The notes under the pieces: model-generated
The model's input: only the letters and a program-made list of their open reading frames with translations
Told to the model about the DNA's origin: nothing
Databases searched by the model: none
Assembly (NCBI GenBank): GCA_015680905.1
Contig: CM027380.1
Span: forward strand, 15,766,001-15,830,000
Length of the DNA stretch: 64,000 bases
Source of the DNA: Coptis chinensis
Taxonomy: Eukaryota; Streptophyta; Magnoliopsida; Ranunculales; Ranunculaceae
Reading direction: 5' to 3'
Translations under genes and position numbers: made by a program
Shown here: in pieces, positions 1-11,500 of the stretch
Layout: each line of letters starts with the position of its first letter
Position numbering within the stretch: position 1 is the stretch's first letter

Positions 1-356
1 AATACGCTGAACAGACATGTTTACATCAAATATAATAAACAGTGAATGAAGTCATTTCATATGAACATAATTTATCAAAAATATCTTAAGAAAAACACTA
101 CCTTCAAAGCCGAAATTGGTAAACCCTAACCCTAAAAAAGTAAAATTTTGATATGGGAAAGGGAGACATGAGGAAGAATAATTACCTTCGATTGAAGGCG
201 TCGTTCTTCTCTTTGAAAAAAATGAGATGATTTAGAGAAAGAAGATGACTTCTAGGAAAATAAATGGGGTGATAACATAAAGAGCTCAACCTGAAGAAGA
301 AATGGGGAAGACAGGAGAGAGACGACCTTATACCCACTCCTTCTTGCCACCCATAT

Positions 357-448
<92 letters not shown>

Positions 449-759
449 AAGAAAACCGAGCAAGAGGGTTTACCCTAAAGCTATTTTGATGAACATTTCT
501 CAGTGATACATTTCATTTCACGCTCCTTTATTTTTCAAGAGATCAACGGATACAAAAACATAGATTTACATCAACGGTTCAAAGAAAAAGAAACATGACC
601 ATGGCCAAAAACTCACCTAAACTCAAAACCACATACGTAATTGGCCACAGCTGCTAAAAGCTTTAGCCACGGATAAAGACCGTAGATACTCTGCCACAGC
701 CATAGACCGTGGCTAAAGCTAACTTGTATCTGTGGCCAAAAGTCAGTTTTCTTGTAGTG
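1..759. mobile_element. right end of a CACTA (En/Spm-type) DNA transposon
   Basis: Read on the minus strand from 759, the sequence begins CACTACAAGAAAACTGAC, the classic terminal inverted repeat of plant CACTA elements. The adjoining 110 bases hold the subterminal repeats expected of this superfamily: GGCCACAG and CCGTGGCTA/TAGCCACGG motifs in both orientations (about 640-740). The other end lies before the window, so length and coding content are unknown. No transposase segment is visible in the part present. The 3-bp target duplication would be ATT at 760-762, but its partner is outside the window. Confidence 0.7.
359..443. repeat. (GA)n microsatellite, about 42 units
   Basis: An uninterrupted dinucleotide run lying inside the CACTA end. 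It produces an artefactual Leu-Ser reading frame on the minus strand. It should be highly length-polymorphic. Confidence 0.98.
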
Positions 760-762
760 ATT

Positions 763-2010
763 CCTAATTCAAAACCATATCATTCTATTTTATCCTTTAT
801 TTGATTACCAATTTATATTTTATTCCATCCTCATACCTTGATAATATCTCTTCTATATTTTATTTCCTAAATTCTTTTATCTTATATTTTCTTCTTCATA
901 TCCCAAAGATTATTTCCATTTTGTGTGAAGATATTATATGCACCAAGATATTCTTTGTAGAAGCTATAAATAGATAAGAGAATTGGCATTGAAGACATCC
1001 AAGTTTTGAGAAGAAAAATACGTCACAGTGTTAGGCTAGTTTTAATCTTTTGTTCTCTTTGTTACATTGTGAGGAAGAGAGATAAAAGTGTGTACATGAT
1101 ATTTTTCCGACGAGCAATAAAGTGATTTCAAGGTTGAATATAATGGTGGTATTCTTTTACTCTTTTGATTACTCTGTTAGCATGACAGGGTAAAATATTC
1201 ACCTTAATGGTGGAAGATGAATCCCCTATCATGAAGATATAGATTTAGTTTTATATTTTCAAGTTTTAATTCCCCATATCTTGTTGATTTAATTATGTCT
1301 AATGATATTCTTCCAAAATAACTTAGAGAAAAATAGTCATGGATTCTATCACCATTCGGGGTATTTTCCATTGTTTGTTCTTATATAAGTCTATTTTAAA
1401 GTTTGGTTTTGATGTTTAATTATTTATCGTGGATGGTTTATGCTCCTCTATTTTATGTGGTGATTTTTCATACTTAGATAAACAAACGTATATGCTTGAA
1501 GAAATGGAAGATTTATTTATTGAGATATTCTTTTAAACGTGACTAGCGTCCATAAAATGCTTGTATTGAAAAAAATCATCCATTAAATTTACAACTAGCA
1601 TTGGAGTTTGTTTGATGAAATTTATAAAATAAAGGGGAATAAAGATTTGGAAATATTGAAATAATCTATTCTTCAAAAATAGGGATGAAGTCATTCACTA
1701 TTAGGATTTCTCATTAACTGAATTCGTGAAAACCGAAAAAATTTAGTTTAATTAGTTGATAAAATAGAAGCAAATTTTCATTATTAGATTAAATTAGTTT
1801 GAAAAAATCAAAAATCCAAAAATTCTTTTAAATCTCACGTACCTAGTTAGTTATTGGTTCATTAATTCTCTTCGCTCTAATTTCTCCATTTCAAGGTGTG
1901 GTTCGACTCTAACTTGTCACTATTCTTTTTAATTGTTGTAGGTTTGAAAATTATATTTATTGATTTGCAGGTTCTAAATGACAAGAATTTGTGAAATTCA
2001 GTCCACTAGG
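763..2010. other. AT-rich stretch with no gene seen
   Basis: No conserved coding segment is visible. A TATAAATAG motif near 965 and an AATAAA near 1117 are spaced like the promoter and poly(A) signal of a retrotransposon LTR. No matching LTR ends, primer site or duplication could be found, so this stays a suggestion. Confidence 0.4.
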
Positions 2011-2011
2011 T

Positions 2012-2438
2012 GTATGAACAATGAATGTTCATAATCCAATCATGGTATGAACACTGATTGTTCATATTACAATGGGGGTATGAACATTGATTGTTTATAG
2101 TCCACTAGGTGTATGAACAATCATTGTTCACACCATAGTCCAACAAGAGTATGAACATTAATTGTTCATATTACAATGGGTGTTCTCAATCATCATGTTT
2201 AACAGGAGTATGAACAATCAACATGAGTATGAACAATCATTGTTCATATTACAATGGGTGTATGAACATGCGGTGCTCATAGTCCAACAGGAGTATGAAC
2301 ATTGATTGTTCATAGTCCAATAAGAGTATGAACAATGAATGTTCATACATATATTTCCTAACATTCAAATCCTAACATGTAAATTGTGAAAGTTACCATG
2401 AAAATCCTAATATTGATATGAACAAATAATGTTCATAT
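2012..2438. repeat. array of about ten imperfect palindromes, core TATGAACA-N(4-6)-TGTTCATA
   Basis: Ten inverted-repeat units recur at irregular 33-45 bp spacing, joined by linkers such as AGTCCAACAGGAG and TTACAATGGG. Each unit is a near-perfect palindrome of about 22 bp. The array has no open reading frame of interest. It stops 20 bp before the end of the FAR1-like remnant, so it may be internal repeat structure of the same decayed transposon. Confidence 0.85.
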
Positions 2439-2456
2439 TTTTTTCTAGCAAAAAAA

Positions 2457-2843
2457 TCACGAATTTCGATAATTATAACATGAAAAATATAATTCGACAT
2501 CATTTAAATGTACCTTTAATGGTAGTTCTTCTTCTTCCCCGTCCTCAACTTGTTTTGAAAATAACACAATTTCTTGGTTTACTTCATCCTCTTCATTCAA
2601 ATCATCACTTTCTGTTTTCTCACTCATACCTTGATTTTCTTCTTCTATATCACCTTCTCTTCTGTTTTCATCCACATTAACTTCTTAATTTCTATCCTCA
2701 TCATAAAACTGAACAACATTTTCTATAGTATTTGATAATTCTTCTTGGTGTTCTTCACAATAAATATGATTTTCAAGTCTTAGATTTGTGCAATTTTCAG
2801 TGTTGCATGTGTTCTCTTCAGTCCGCAATGGTGAATTTGACAT
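2457..2843 (-). pseudogene. N-terminal fragment of a FAR1/MULE-transposase-like gene
   Basis: A minus-strand frame of 129 codons opens at 2843 and is interrupted by one in-frame TAA at 2685-2687. It is strongly acidic (runs such as DGEEEEL), then reads P-L-K-V-x-L-N-D-V-E-x-Y-F-S-x-Y-N-Y. This resembles the start of the FAR1 DNA-binding domain, which has a G-M-x-F-x-D-x-E-x-x-F-x-F-Y-x-x-Y-A pattern. It stops just where the zinc-chelating part would begin. FAR1 proteins and MULE transposases share this domain, so it could derive from either. The match is to a short, loosely conserved segment and is tentative. Confidence 0.42.
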
Positions 2844-4947
2844 TTTGTTTTGTTTTGATAGAAATTTGAGATTTAGGGTTTCGGTTTATGGAGAACTTTT
2901 TGCGGGGTTTTTTTTTCTGCGTCTGTTTTGTGTTTTTGAAATATTCGAAACACGTAACTGAAGCCTGAAGCCGTATTTGATGGTTTACACGTATTCAAGG
3001 GCAAACTTGAACTTCCCCATCCCTGTCCTTGAGAGTGATTATGAAAAAAGCTTGGGCTTGGGAGTGATTATTTCACTTGTTTTGTCCTTGAGAGGCACTC
3101 TCTATTTGAAATAAGTCTAGAGGATGTGCTAATTTCAACCCGTGTACAATTGTCAAATTCGACCAATAATATACAAGGAAAAGTAATAATGATGTTTCTT
3201 TACTTTGCCGCGTGCCTAAGCTCAATTTTGACACCCACATAAGCTTAATTTCGCAACTGATTGCCAACAATGCGCTCAACTTCCAATTTTTATTGATGCA
3301 TAGAATGAGGTTATGCGTGTGTGTGTGAAAGATTTGAGGATAGGGCCCTGTTCTTATTTGACTCTAGTGTTGGCAATGAGCGTGTATTTGGAACCAAATG
3401 TAAAGAGCAAAACATATCCACAAACATGAACGATCGTTTTTTTATTGTGTAAAATGTAACAAAAGAGTGAAAAGACAATTAACACTGAACAATTCCTGGC
3501 AAAAGGTTTGATTTTAGTATGTAAACACAAATTTAATAGTGTTTAGTGGATCATGAATCACGTATTATTTAACATAATATGAAGAATGTAAATAATGAAT
3601 CAATGAAATGTTGTACCTTGATCCATAGAAAAAATAATGTGTAGAATCCAATAATGAATACCAAATCACCATTTCTCTTCCAAACCTTTATAAACTTTAA
3701 TGTGTTGATGAATACCAAATCACCGTTTCTCTTCCAAACCTTTATAAGCTTTAATGTGTTGATTGTTGTAGTAGAGAAATATGGGGTTTCTCCACTCCTA
3801 TATAAAGGATGGAGAGAGGACGGTGGTTTCAAAGTCTTTTAGTCTTCCATCTTCCCATAATTGGTGGAGTAAGTCATTTAACCTTCTTCTCTTAATTAGT
3901 CAATGCAATTAAGACATGAGTAAAAAGATATTTACTTAAGGAGTAACCCACACATCAATTTAGAAACCGAAAAGGTTTTGACTTGTTGACCACTTTATGG
4001 AGGATATGATATAGTGGTCTTTGGACTATTATATCATATCTTACATAGTATGCTGAATAAAATGTCTGCTGATATGTACTCTCATTATTTAACCAATTAA
4101 CACTGAAATTTTGTGATCTAGGAATTCTAAAATCTAAGGCACTCGAGCATACAAGATATATGATCAAGGTCTTATTATCAAACTGTCCAAATGTACTTGG
4201 ACCCTTGGTGAGCCTATAGGTAGAGAAAGTAACTTCTTTCTAAACTTTTGCAGCTCTATCCTGCTCTATCTTGAGGACGTACACCCAAATATGGGTTCTC
4301 ACAGTAAATTCCTCCAAGGTAGAAACTTTATAAGCTTACGAGTTACGATCATATTTACTAGCAGCTCTAACGCCCTGGATCTCAACAAATTTAAGCCCGC
4401 CAATGCTTGGGAACAATTCTCACTACTTATGCTACTTCGTAGTAAACCTGGTCACTGCAAATCGTTCATCCTAGCTCTATCACATTAATGGTAGGCGGCG
4501 GTTCTGATCAAAAGGGCATAGGAGAAAATTACACAGGAGAAATTGATGACACACATTAAAGACATTAATGTCATTCATAGCCAGGTCTTGAGTGGAAGAC
4601 GCAAAAAGAAAAAGATTCAAGCAAAATGCTATAAAAGGAAGAGACTCACCAAATCAGGGGAAGGCGGCGGGCTGGATCTACTCCACCATGTACATCCTCT
4701 CCATATCCCATTCGATCTATCTCCCAGACCATATATGCATGAACTATGTTTGGCCTAATTAAATTTCTATCCTAGTTAAGCAACTTGGTCAATAAAAAAT
4801 GTAAACAAAACAATCAATCTGGCCTATTAGGGTTTTACCATTTACCCTTAAATGATTTCTCCACTATGGCATGGAAATCATCAAAATGGATTAAAAAACC
4901 AACAAAATATGGCTATGGCTTTGATAATAAAAATGTAACAAAAACAA
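2844..4947. other. intergenic, no gene seen
   Basis: No coding segment of recognisable family is present. Apart from the 54-bp duplication listed separately, only AT-rich unique sequence is seen. Confidence 0.5.
3654..3761. repeat. 54-bp tandem duplication, two copies
   Basis: Two adjacent 54-bp copies starting ATGAATACCAAATCACC differ at only two positions (A/G in each case). The unit is a multiple of three, so both strands keep open frames through it, but nothing suggests that they are translated. Confidence 0.9.
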
Positions 4948-5030
4948 TGCTGGCTATGGGGTTCGAACCCATGCGCACTTATGTGCAGAAGATCTTAAGT
5001 CTTCCCCCTTAACCTCTCGGGCAAACCAGC
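4948..5030 (-). tRNA. tRNA-Leu, anticodon UAA
   Basis: The minus strand folds into a full class II tRNA of 83 nt. The acceptor arm is GCTGGTT with AGCCAGC and discriminator A. The D arm has a CCC/GGG stem. The anticodon arm is GAAGA-CTTAAGA-TCTTC, giving UAA. A variable arm, GCAC with GTGC, is typical of tRNA-Leu, and the T arm is intact with TTCGAAC. There is no intron and no encoded CCA. The D stem carries a C:G pair where plant tRNA-Leu usually has G:C, and both partners changed together, so pairing is kept. It lies alone between transposon remnants and the promoter of the spinster gene, transcribed away from it. Confidence 0.92.
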
Positions 5031-5583
5031 TAATTGATTTGTTTTCTTATGTCTATGACTCAACACGTTTCATGAACTGAAACTTGAGAGAAATTAACAG
5101 TATATTTTGCTTCCCAAATCCACAGCATTCTGCACTTAACAAATTCATGTACCCAAAACCACAAGGTCCACAACTCAGCTGGTCCAGATTTGGAGTCACA
5201 CCAGCTATGGTGTTGGCTGTGTAGAATCTGGTTTATAAGACGGTTCCAACCCCTGGCCTTACAATCCAATGATGTTGCGAGCTAAGAAATCGCACTTGGC
5301 TTGTGGACGTAGAGCCAGATATCATACATCGAACGCATCTGTAAATGACGATGAAAATTCCTAAAAACAGTTGGATGACTTGGATCTATATAACTACTTT
5401 AACCCACACGGTTGGCGACAGAATCCAGGTTTAGTTAAAACTTATAAAACACTCAACTCTCCCAGCTCAAAACACAAAGCTCATTAGATATTTTATTTTT
5501 CCGTGAACCACCTCTCCTTAAATCCTAATTATAGAAAAAAGGAAAAACAAAAAAGTATCTATTTTTAACAACAGTAAACAATA
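5031..5583 (+). promoter_or_regulatory. promoter and 5' leader region of the spinster-like gene; TATAAAA at 5443-5449
   Basis: TATAAAA lies about 135 bp before the start codon, which would put transcription start near 5475 and give a leader of about 110 nt. The call rests on motif and position only. Confidence 0.5.
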
Positions 5584-8500
5584 ATGTTTATAATGTTTGG
5601 TAAAAAAGAAGAAGAAGAAGATGCCACCCAACAAACAAAAGAACCGCGAAAAAACTTAGAACCAGAATCAGTTGTTATCCATGTTGATGATGCAGAGATA
5701 ATGGCCAAGGCTTCTTCCAACCCTTCTTGGTTTGGCCCAAAGAGGTATACTTTCTTTTCTCTCTCTCTTATTTTCTGGAATAATAAGATTATTATTTTTT
5801 TATTGTTGAATGTTATGAGTTAAAACTGGTGCAATTTGTCTTACATTGTCAGAAAGATTGAAACTTTGATCGCACACTGTACTTCTATTACCTATTGTTT
5901 AATCCCATGTTTTTGAAGTTGCACTTCTAGGCATCAAAGTTCAAACAATGCATGTATCCTAGGCTTCTAGCTACAAAATTAAAGTTCCAGGGGTTATATT
6001 AGGTTCGGCATACTTGCAACGATTAGATGCTTCGACTTTTAGTAGAGGGTTTTCACAGAAATTTGTCTAGTGTCAAGACAATTGCTTGATATTGAGTGTT
6101 TTTTTACCATGTAATGAGTAGCATTAGGGTGGAACGAATTCATATTACATGTGCCTATGTGTAAAACCTGTTTGTAAGCTGGATTGTAATGTGACATTGT
6201 CTACCAAACTATTTTAATAAAACTTGTTGTTTTATTGGGAAAAAGAAAGAAGAAGAGAAGCTTCTACTTGTAGTGCCGTAGAGCTGTTTTTCCAGGTAGT
6301 GGTACTTGTTGATCATTGCAATATGGAGTACTACTCTACTATTTATTTTTGTTTTTATCAAGATATTTGTATTAGGATATCAATTGAATTTTGAGTTGAG
6401 GAATTTGCTCTAGTTGGTACTTGGTAATCTGTTCTTATGTTCCTAGTCTTTGTAGTTATCAAATTATAATTTAACCGAGGAAATTTGTGTTTGCAGGTTG
6501 CTCTTTATCTTTTGTGTCATTAATTTATTGAACTATGTTGATCGAGGAGTAATGTCAAGCAATGGTGTAAATGGAAGACAGAGAACGTGTACGAATGATG
6601 TATGCATGGCGGGAACTGGAATACAGTAAGATCTAGTTGTAACTTTAGTTTTTGTTTCAATGTAATTTTTTTGAAGGGCAGACCCTTGTATCCAAAAATC
6701 TGGACTGCAAGAGACTCATATGCTAGTTGTTGTTGTTTTTTTTCCCCTTTTCTTTCACAGATGTTAGTTACTGTCGGCTCACACTGATTCCATCCTTCTT
6801 TGTATCTAATTATAATATTAAGTTACTATCTCTCTAGCTTTCGATGTTTTTTATGCTCTATTTCCTATTTTAACTGTAACCTTCTCTTTAAAACGTATGT
6901 GAAGAGATCTAATCATCGATATCTGACTCGTCCATTTTCTATTCTTCGACTTGTATACTTCCACTTTTCTGCTTCAACGTCTTTTCTTTTTTGTTTTCTT
7001 CAACTTACATACTACTACTTTTCTAGTTCAACTTCTCATTGGTTTCATGACGCTTACAGGGGAGATTTTAACTTAACAAATTTCGAAGATGGTATTTTGT
7101 CAACTGCTTTCGTTGGAGGGCTTCTTGTGTCGTCCTTTCTATTCGCATCGTTAGCCAAGAGGTAAATGCTTAGACAATGTGCACCTCTTTTTGTTTCCCA
7201 AATTTGTAAATGACATCTTCTAAATTTGTAAAGTTTAATCCACACGCAAAATAGAGCTATGCATTTGCTATTTAGGAGTCCTTTGTTGTTTCATTTTAAT
7301 GATGGAAGTTCATTGGTCAATAGAAGTATACAGCAACCCCACTTGCAACTGTCCAATTTATCACACTGGAATGGAATCTTAATTCTTGCATTTTTCTCTG
7401 GTTGGATATCATTTAATCCTGTTACTTATCCTTTTATGCAATCTTTGTAATATTTAAAACCTAAAAACTATGCAAGTCGTGAAAAAATTAACTGTAAGTG
7501 GAGATAATTCTTAAAAAAACAAAACGATATTCTTGAAAAAATATTGAAGCAAGTCTTTGTGATATGGAGATAGTTCTTAAAGAACATTTAAAATTCATTA
7601 AATAGATGACCAAATCAAATTCAAGAGGTGTCCAAATCAGTTGATTTAGGTAGGACGATCTACACATTAACTGTAAATATTTCGCAAAAACAGTCCTTGT
7701 TTGTTGTGCTTTCGAATTTCTAAACTTACTATCAGCACCTCAAAAAATTTGATTGTTCAATTGGTTCATTTATGCTGTAGGTGGTGGTTTATTTCATTTC
7801 ATTTTATTTATTTTATTATTAATATTAATATTAATAATAAATAATATTATTATTCTCTGTTTTCAGATTTCATATTATTTAATCACCCTCTTCCCCAAAA
7901 CATTATAATAAAAATGAAAAATAAGCAAGTTGATACTATACTGTAGTACAGTATTTCCTTTTAAAGCTAGAGTTTATTTATTTTATATTTACTTGATCCA
8001 TCTGTTTCTTTGCTTCTATTATTCTCTTTCTGCAGGTTTAACCCTTTTAGGCTTATTGGGGTTGGATTGTCAGTCTGGACTATTGCCACCGCTCTTTGTG
8101 GCTTTTCAAGTAATTTTTGGACCATTGCTGTTTTCCGTGTGTAAGTGTACTAACATACAGGGCCTGCATACTTAGATACTAAATCAGAACTGCTCATGTT
8201 TCTTACTTGGAAGTATTGACCTTTTCGTTTGTGTAGGTTTGTTGGTGTTGGCGAAGCTTCTTTTGTTAGTCTTGCTGCTCCTTTCATTGATGATAATGCA
8301 CCAGTTGCTCAGGTTCCGTTTCTTAACTTGTGGGCTAAATACATTGGTCTTCGAATCATATACGTTTTTATCATGAATGTTAACGGTGCATGTGTTGATT
8401 CACTCAATGCTATATACTTCCCTCTTATGTTGTCAGAAAACAGCATGGCTTGCAGCCTTCTACATGTGTATACCTGGTGGAATTGCTTGTGGCTATGTCC

Positions 8501-11500
8501 TTGGTGGACTGGTAAGCTTTTCTTCTTTGGACAATATTGATTGTTTGTTGCACATTAGATGCAAAGAAGTTTTTTTTAAGATGCACTTAGTCTTACTTTG
8601 CCTTTAATATGGCTTTATTTGTTTAAAATGAAACCTGGCAGACTCTTGAACGACTCCTCTAATTTTATTTTTTTTTTATCGCAAGATATGGACTAGCTTT
8701 AATAGTATAGCATGTCTTTCACCTTGCCCTGTACCAAGTACAATATAAATATTTGCATCTTCTCATTGACCACCCCTAACTTGACTGCCTCTACAACACA
8801 GTGGAGTACACCATTGGTTTTACCGTCAACGTTATTCATACGTCAGTTGACTCGCCAGTTGCTATTAGTTTGCTCTGCCCAACGTACTTGAACCAGTTTG
8901 CTCAATGCATATAAATATATTCTTTATGAGAATATATATTGGATTTAAATAGTGAATGCAATTATTGGTAAATGTTAGGAAGATAAAATTAAAACTTTTG
9001 AGATTTGGTAAAAGATCACTGCAGGCTTATTTACAATTGGTAAAAGCAGAGTTTGGGCTTTCGTTTCTTTGAAAATAACATTACTGTGTTCCCTTAAAAT
9101 GTCAGGTTGCAACTCACTTCAGTTGGCGTTGGGCATTCTATGGGGAGGCAATTTTGATGTTCCCATGGGCTGTTTTAGCTTTTGTTATAAAACCTTTGAG
9201 TCTGAAAGGTGCGTGGTTTTCCTGCTAATAGGAATTTACTAATTTTTATGAAATATAAACGTACTTAGATTATCTATTTCATGTATGAAGGGTTTTCTGA
9301 TGGTAAATCAATTAAAGGGATTGACATCTGGGGAGGTGCTTCCTCATGAAGCTGAAGGTACTGCAATTTCTCTTTTAACTTTGAATGAGTAATAATAGAA
9401 TTAGCAGTGTACACTGCAGACCACATTTGATATTATTTTTTTCTTAATGTAATCCTATTAATTATAAGAAAAGGCCTACAAAGGTACAAAGGATGCTTAT
9501 ATCCAAATGACTAAGCTTGAAACTCCCCTCAACTTGGACTCAATCAGTGAACCTATAATAGGTGAGATCCTGGTTTTCTAGCCTAGTGAAGAAGTTCGGT
9601 TCATTGCTTTATCCCCTTAGGCTAAGTCCAATGGTGCAGCAAAACACTAAATATCACGTAAATTGTGATCCAATGGTACGTGAAATCGCTAACCCGCTAA
9701 CGCTATCGGTATAAGTTTCGCTATGTATATAGTCAATTTTAACGATATAGCGTATGCTCTGCACGCCAAAACGAAATCTTGTGGCGGCCAACAGAACAAA
9801 GAGCCACACACCAGTGTGAATGGCGGTTTCAAAAGTTTGTTTTTTCTCTCTCCAAGCCACACGTGAATGGCAAAAAAAAAAAAATCAAATGGCCATTGTG
9901 AATTACAAAAAAAAAATCTCTCCAGAAAAAAAAAATCTCTACACGCCAGTGTAAATGGCGGTTACAAAAATTGTTTTTTCTCTCTCCAAGCCACACGCCA
10001 GTGTGAACGGCGGTTACAATTTTTTTTTTTTTTCTCCAGCAGTTACAAAAAAAAAAAAAATCTCCTACACGCCAGTGTGAGTGGCGGCTACAAAAGAAAA
10101 ACCATTGGGTGGAACAACGCTATCCCACTAACCGCATATACTGTGCTATTGTGGTTTAGTGTTTTAGAGGTTCAAACCATTGGACTCAGCCTTAGGAAGA
10201 AGAAAAACACCACATTTGCTATGAACCACGAAATAAAAAGCTCAATACAGAAGCTCACGCAACTACTGATACTCTGGTTACTGGTCCAAGTGATCTTTAA
10301 CGAACCTTTTGATCCAATTACTGAAGTTCAAGAAAAAGCTTGTTTGCTGAATATAGAACAGGTGTAACATAAAGCCAATGATGAAACTCTTGTGGTTATT
10401 TTTATTTATTTATTTATTAATTTCTTTATATCGTTTAAGAAAACAAGTAAAAGACATGATATAACTAGTTGGAAACCAATTATGTCAACACCTAGACAGC
10501 CGGCCAAGCTTGCTATTCAAGGTTCCAAACCCCTGTACACGCGGTTCTGAATGCGTACATAGTATAAAAATATTGCAACTAATTCTGAACGCTTATAGTA
10601 TAACTAATTCTGAATGTTGGACAACTCTAAAATTCCATTGTGTCAGTGTCGGATGCGGACACGGTTGCGGCCTGGACACGTGTCCAACGCGGCACGTGCA
10701 TGGTAGTTTGGACACAGCAGGGACGCGGACTTGACTTAAGTAGTTGTGTGAGATATCTTTATGACTCTAGTTATTGCTCCTATGTTTAAGAATCTTCAGT
10801 TATTAAAATATGACTTGAAATCTAAAGGTTAGATCAATGTAAACTAAACTTTAAAATATTATTTAATATCCCGTCCTTGCCATGTCCGTGCCCTACTTTT
10901 TTAGGACATGCTCATGTCTCCGTGTAGGTGTTGATGTCCGTGCTTCATAGCATGTAGATGTCTGTCTCTAATTTTACCTTATTATTGCTTTTCGTTAAGT
11001 GAACCTGAAGAACTATTATCGCTTTTAGTTAAGATGATTCATACATATGTCTATCCATAATTTAACTTATTTAGAAATCGTCTGTCACTTATGCATGTGG
11101 ATGTCTGTCTCTAATTTTATCTTTTTATGGCTTTTAATGAAGAGTACATGAACAACTATCGTTTGCTTTTAGTTAAATATTTATATAGATGTCTCTCCAT
11201 AATTTTGTCTTATTTCGAAGTGATTTTTCTTGGTTACAACTGATAATGACATTTTGGTTGCAGGAAAACAGGCCTCTGGTGTCAAAGCTGATAGTTTGAC
11301 TAGACCTGACGAATTTAATGATCACACGTCTAAAAAAACTTCCTTGTAAGGGTTTCTTACAGTATATCTCATTAAGTACCATACCTATGCTTATGTATAT
11401 TTCCAAGTATATATATGCATGCATGCATTTGTGTCTGATTGACAAGATTTCTTTACATTCTTAATGGTACTTAGTATGACCACTTTTGGTTTGTGGATAA

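Noticed and set aside
182-463. 93-codon minus-strand frame rich in Leu-Ser
   Set aside because: It is an artefact of the (GA)n microsatellite.
10630-10950. GTGTCGGATGCGGACAC-rich inverted sequence in spinster intron 8
   Set aside because: It looks like an old inverted-repeat transposon, but the arms are too diverged to set ends or a duplication.
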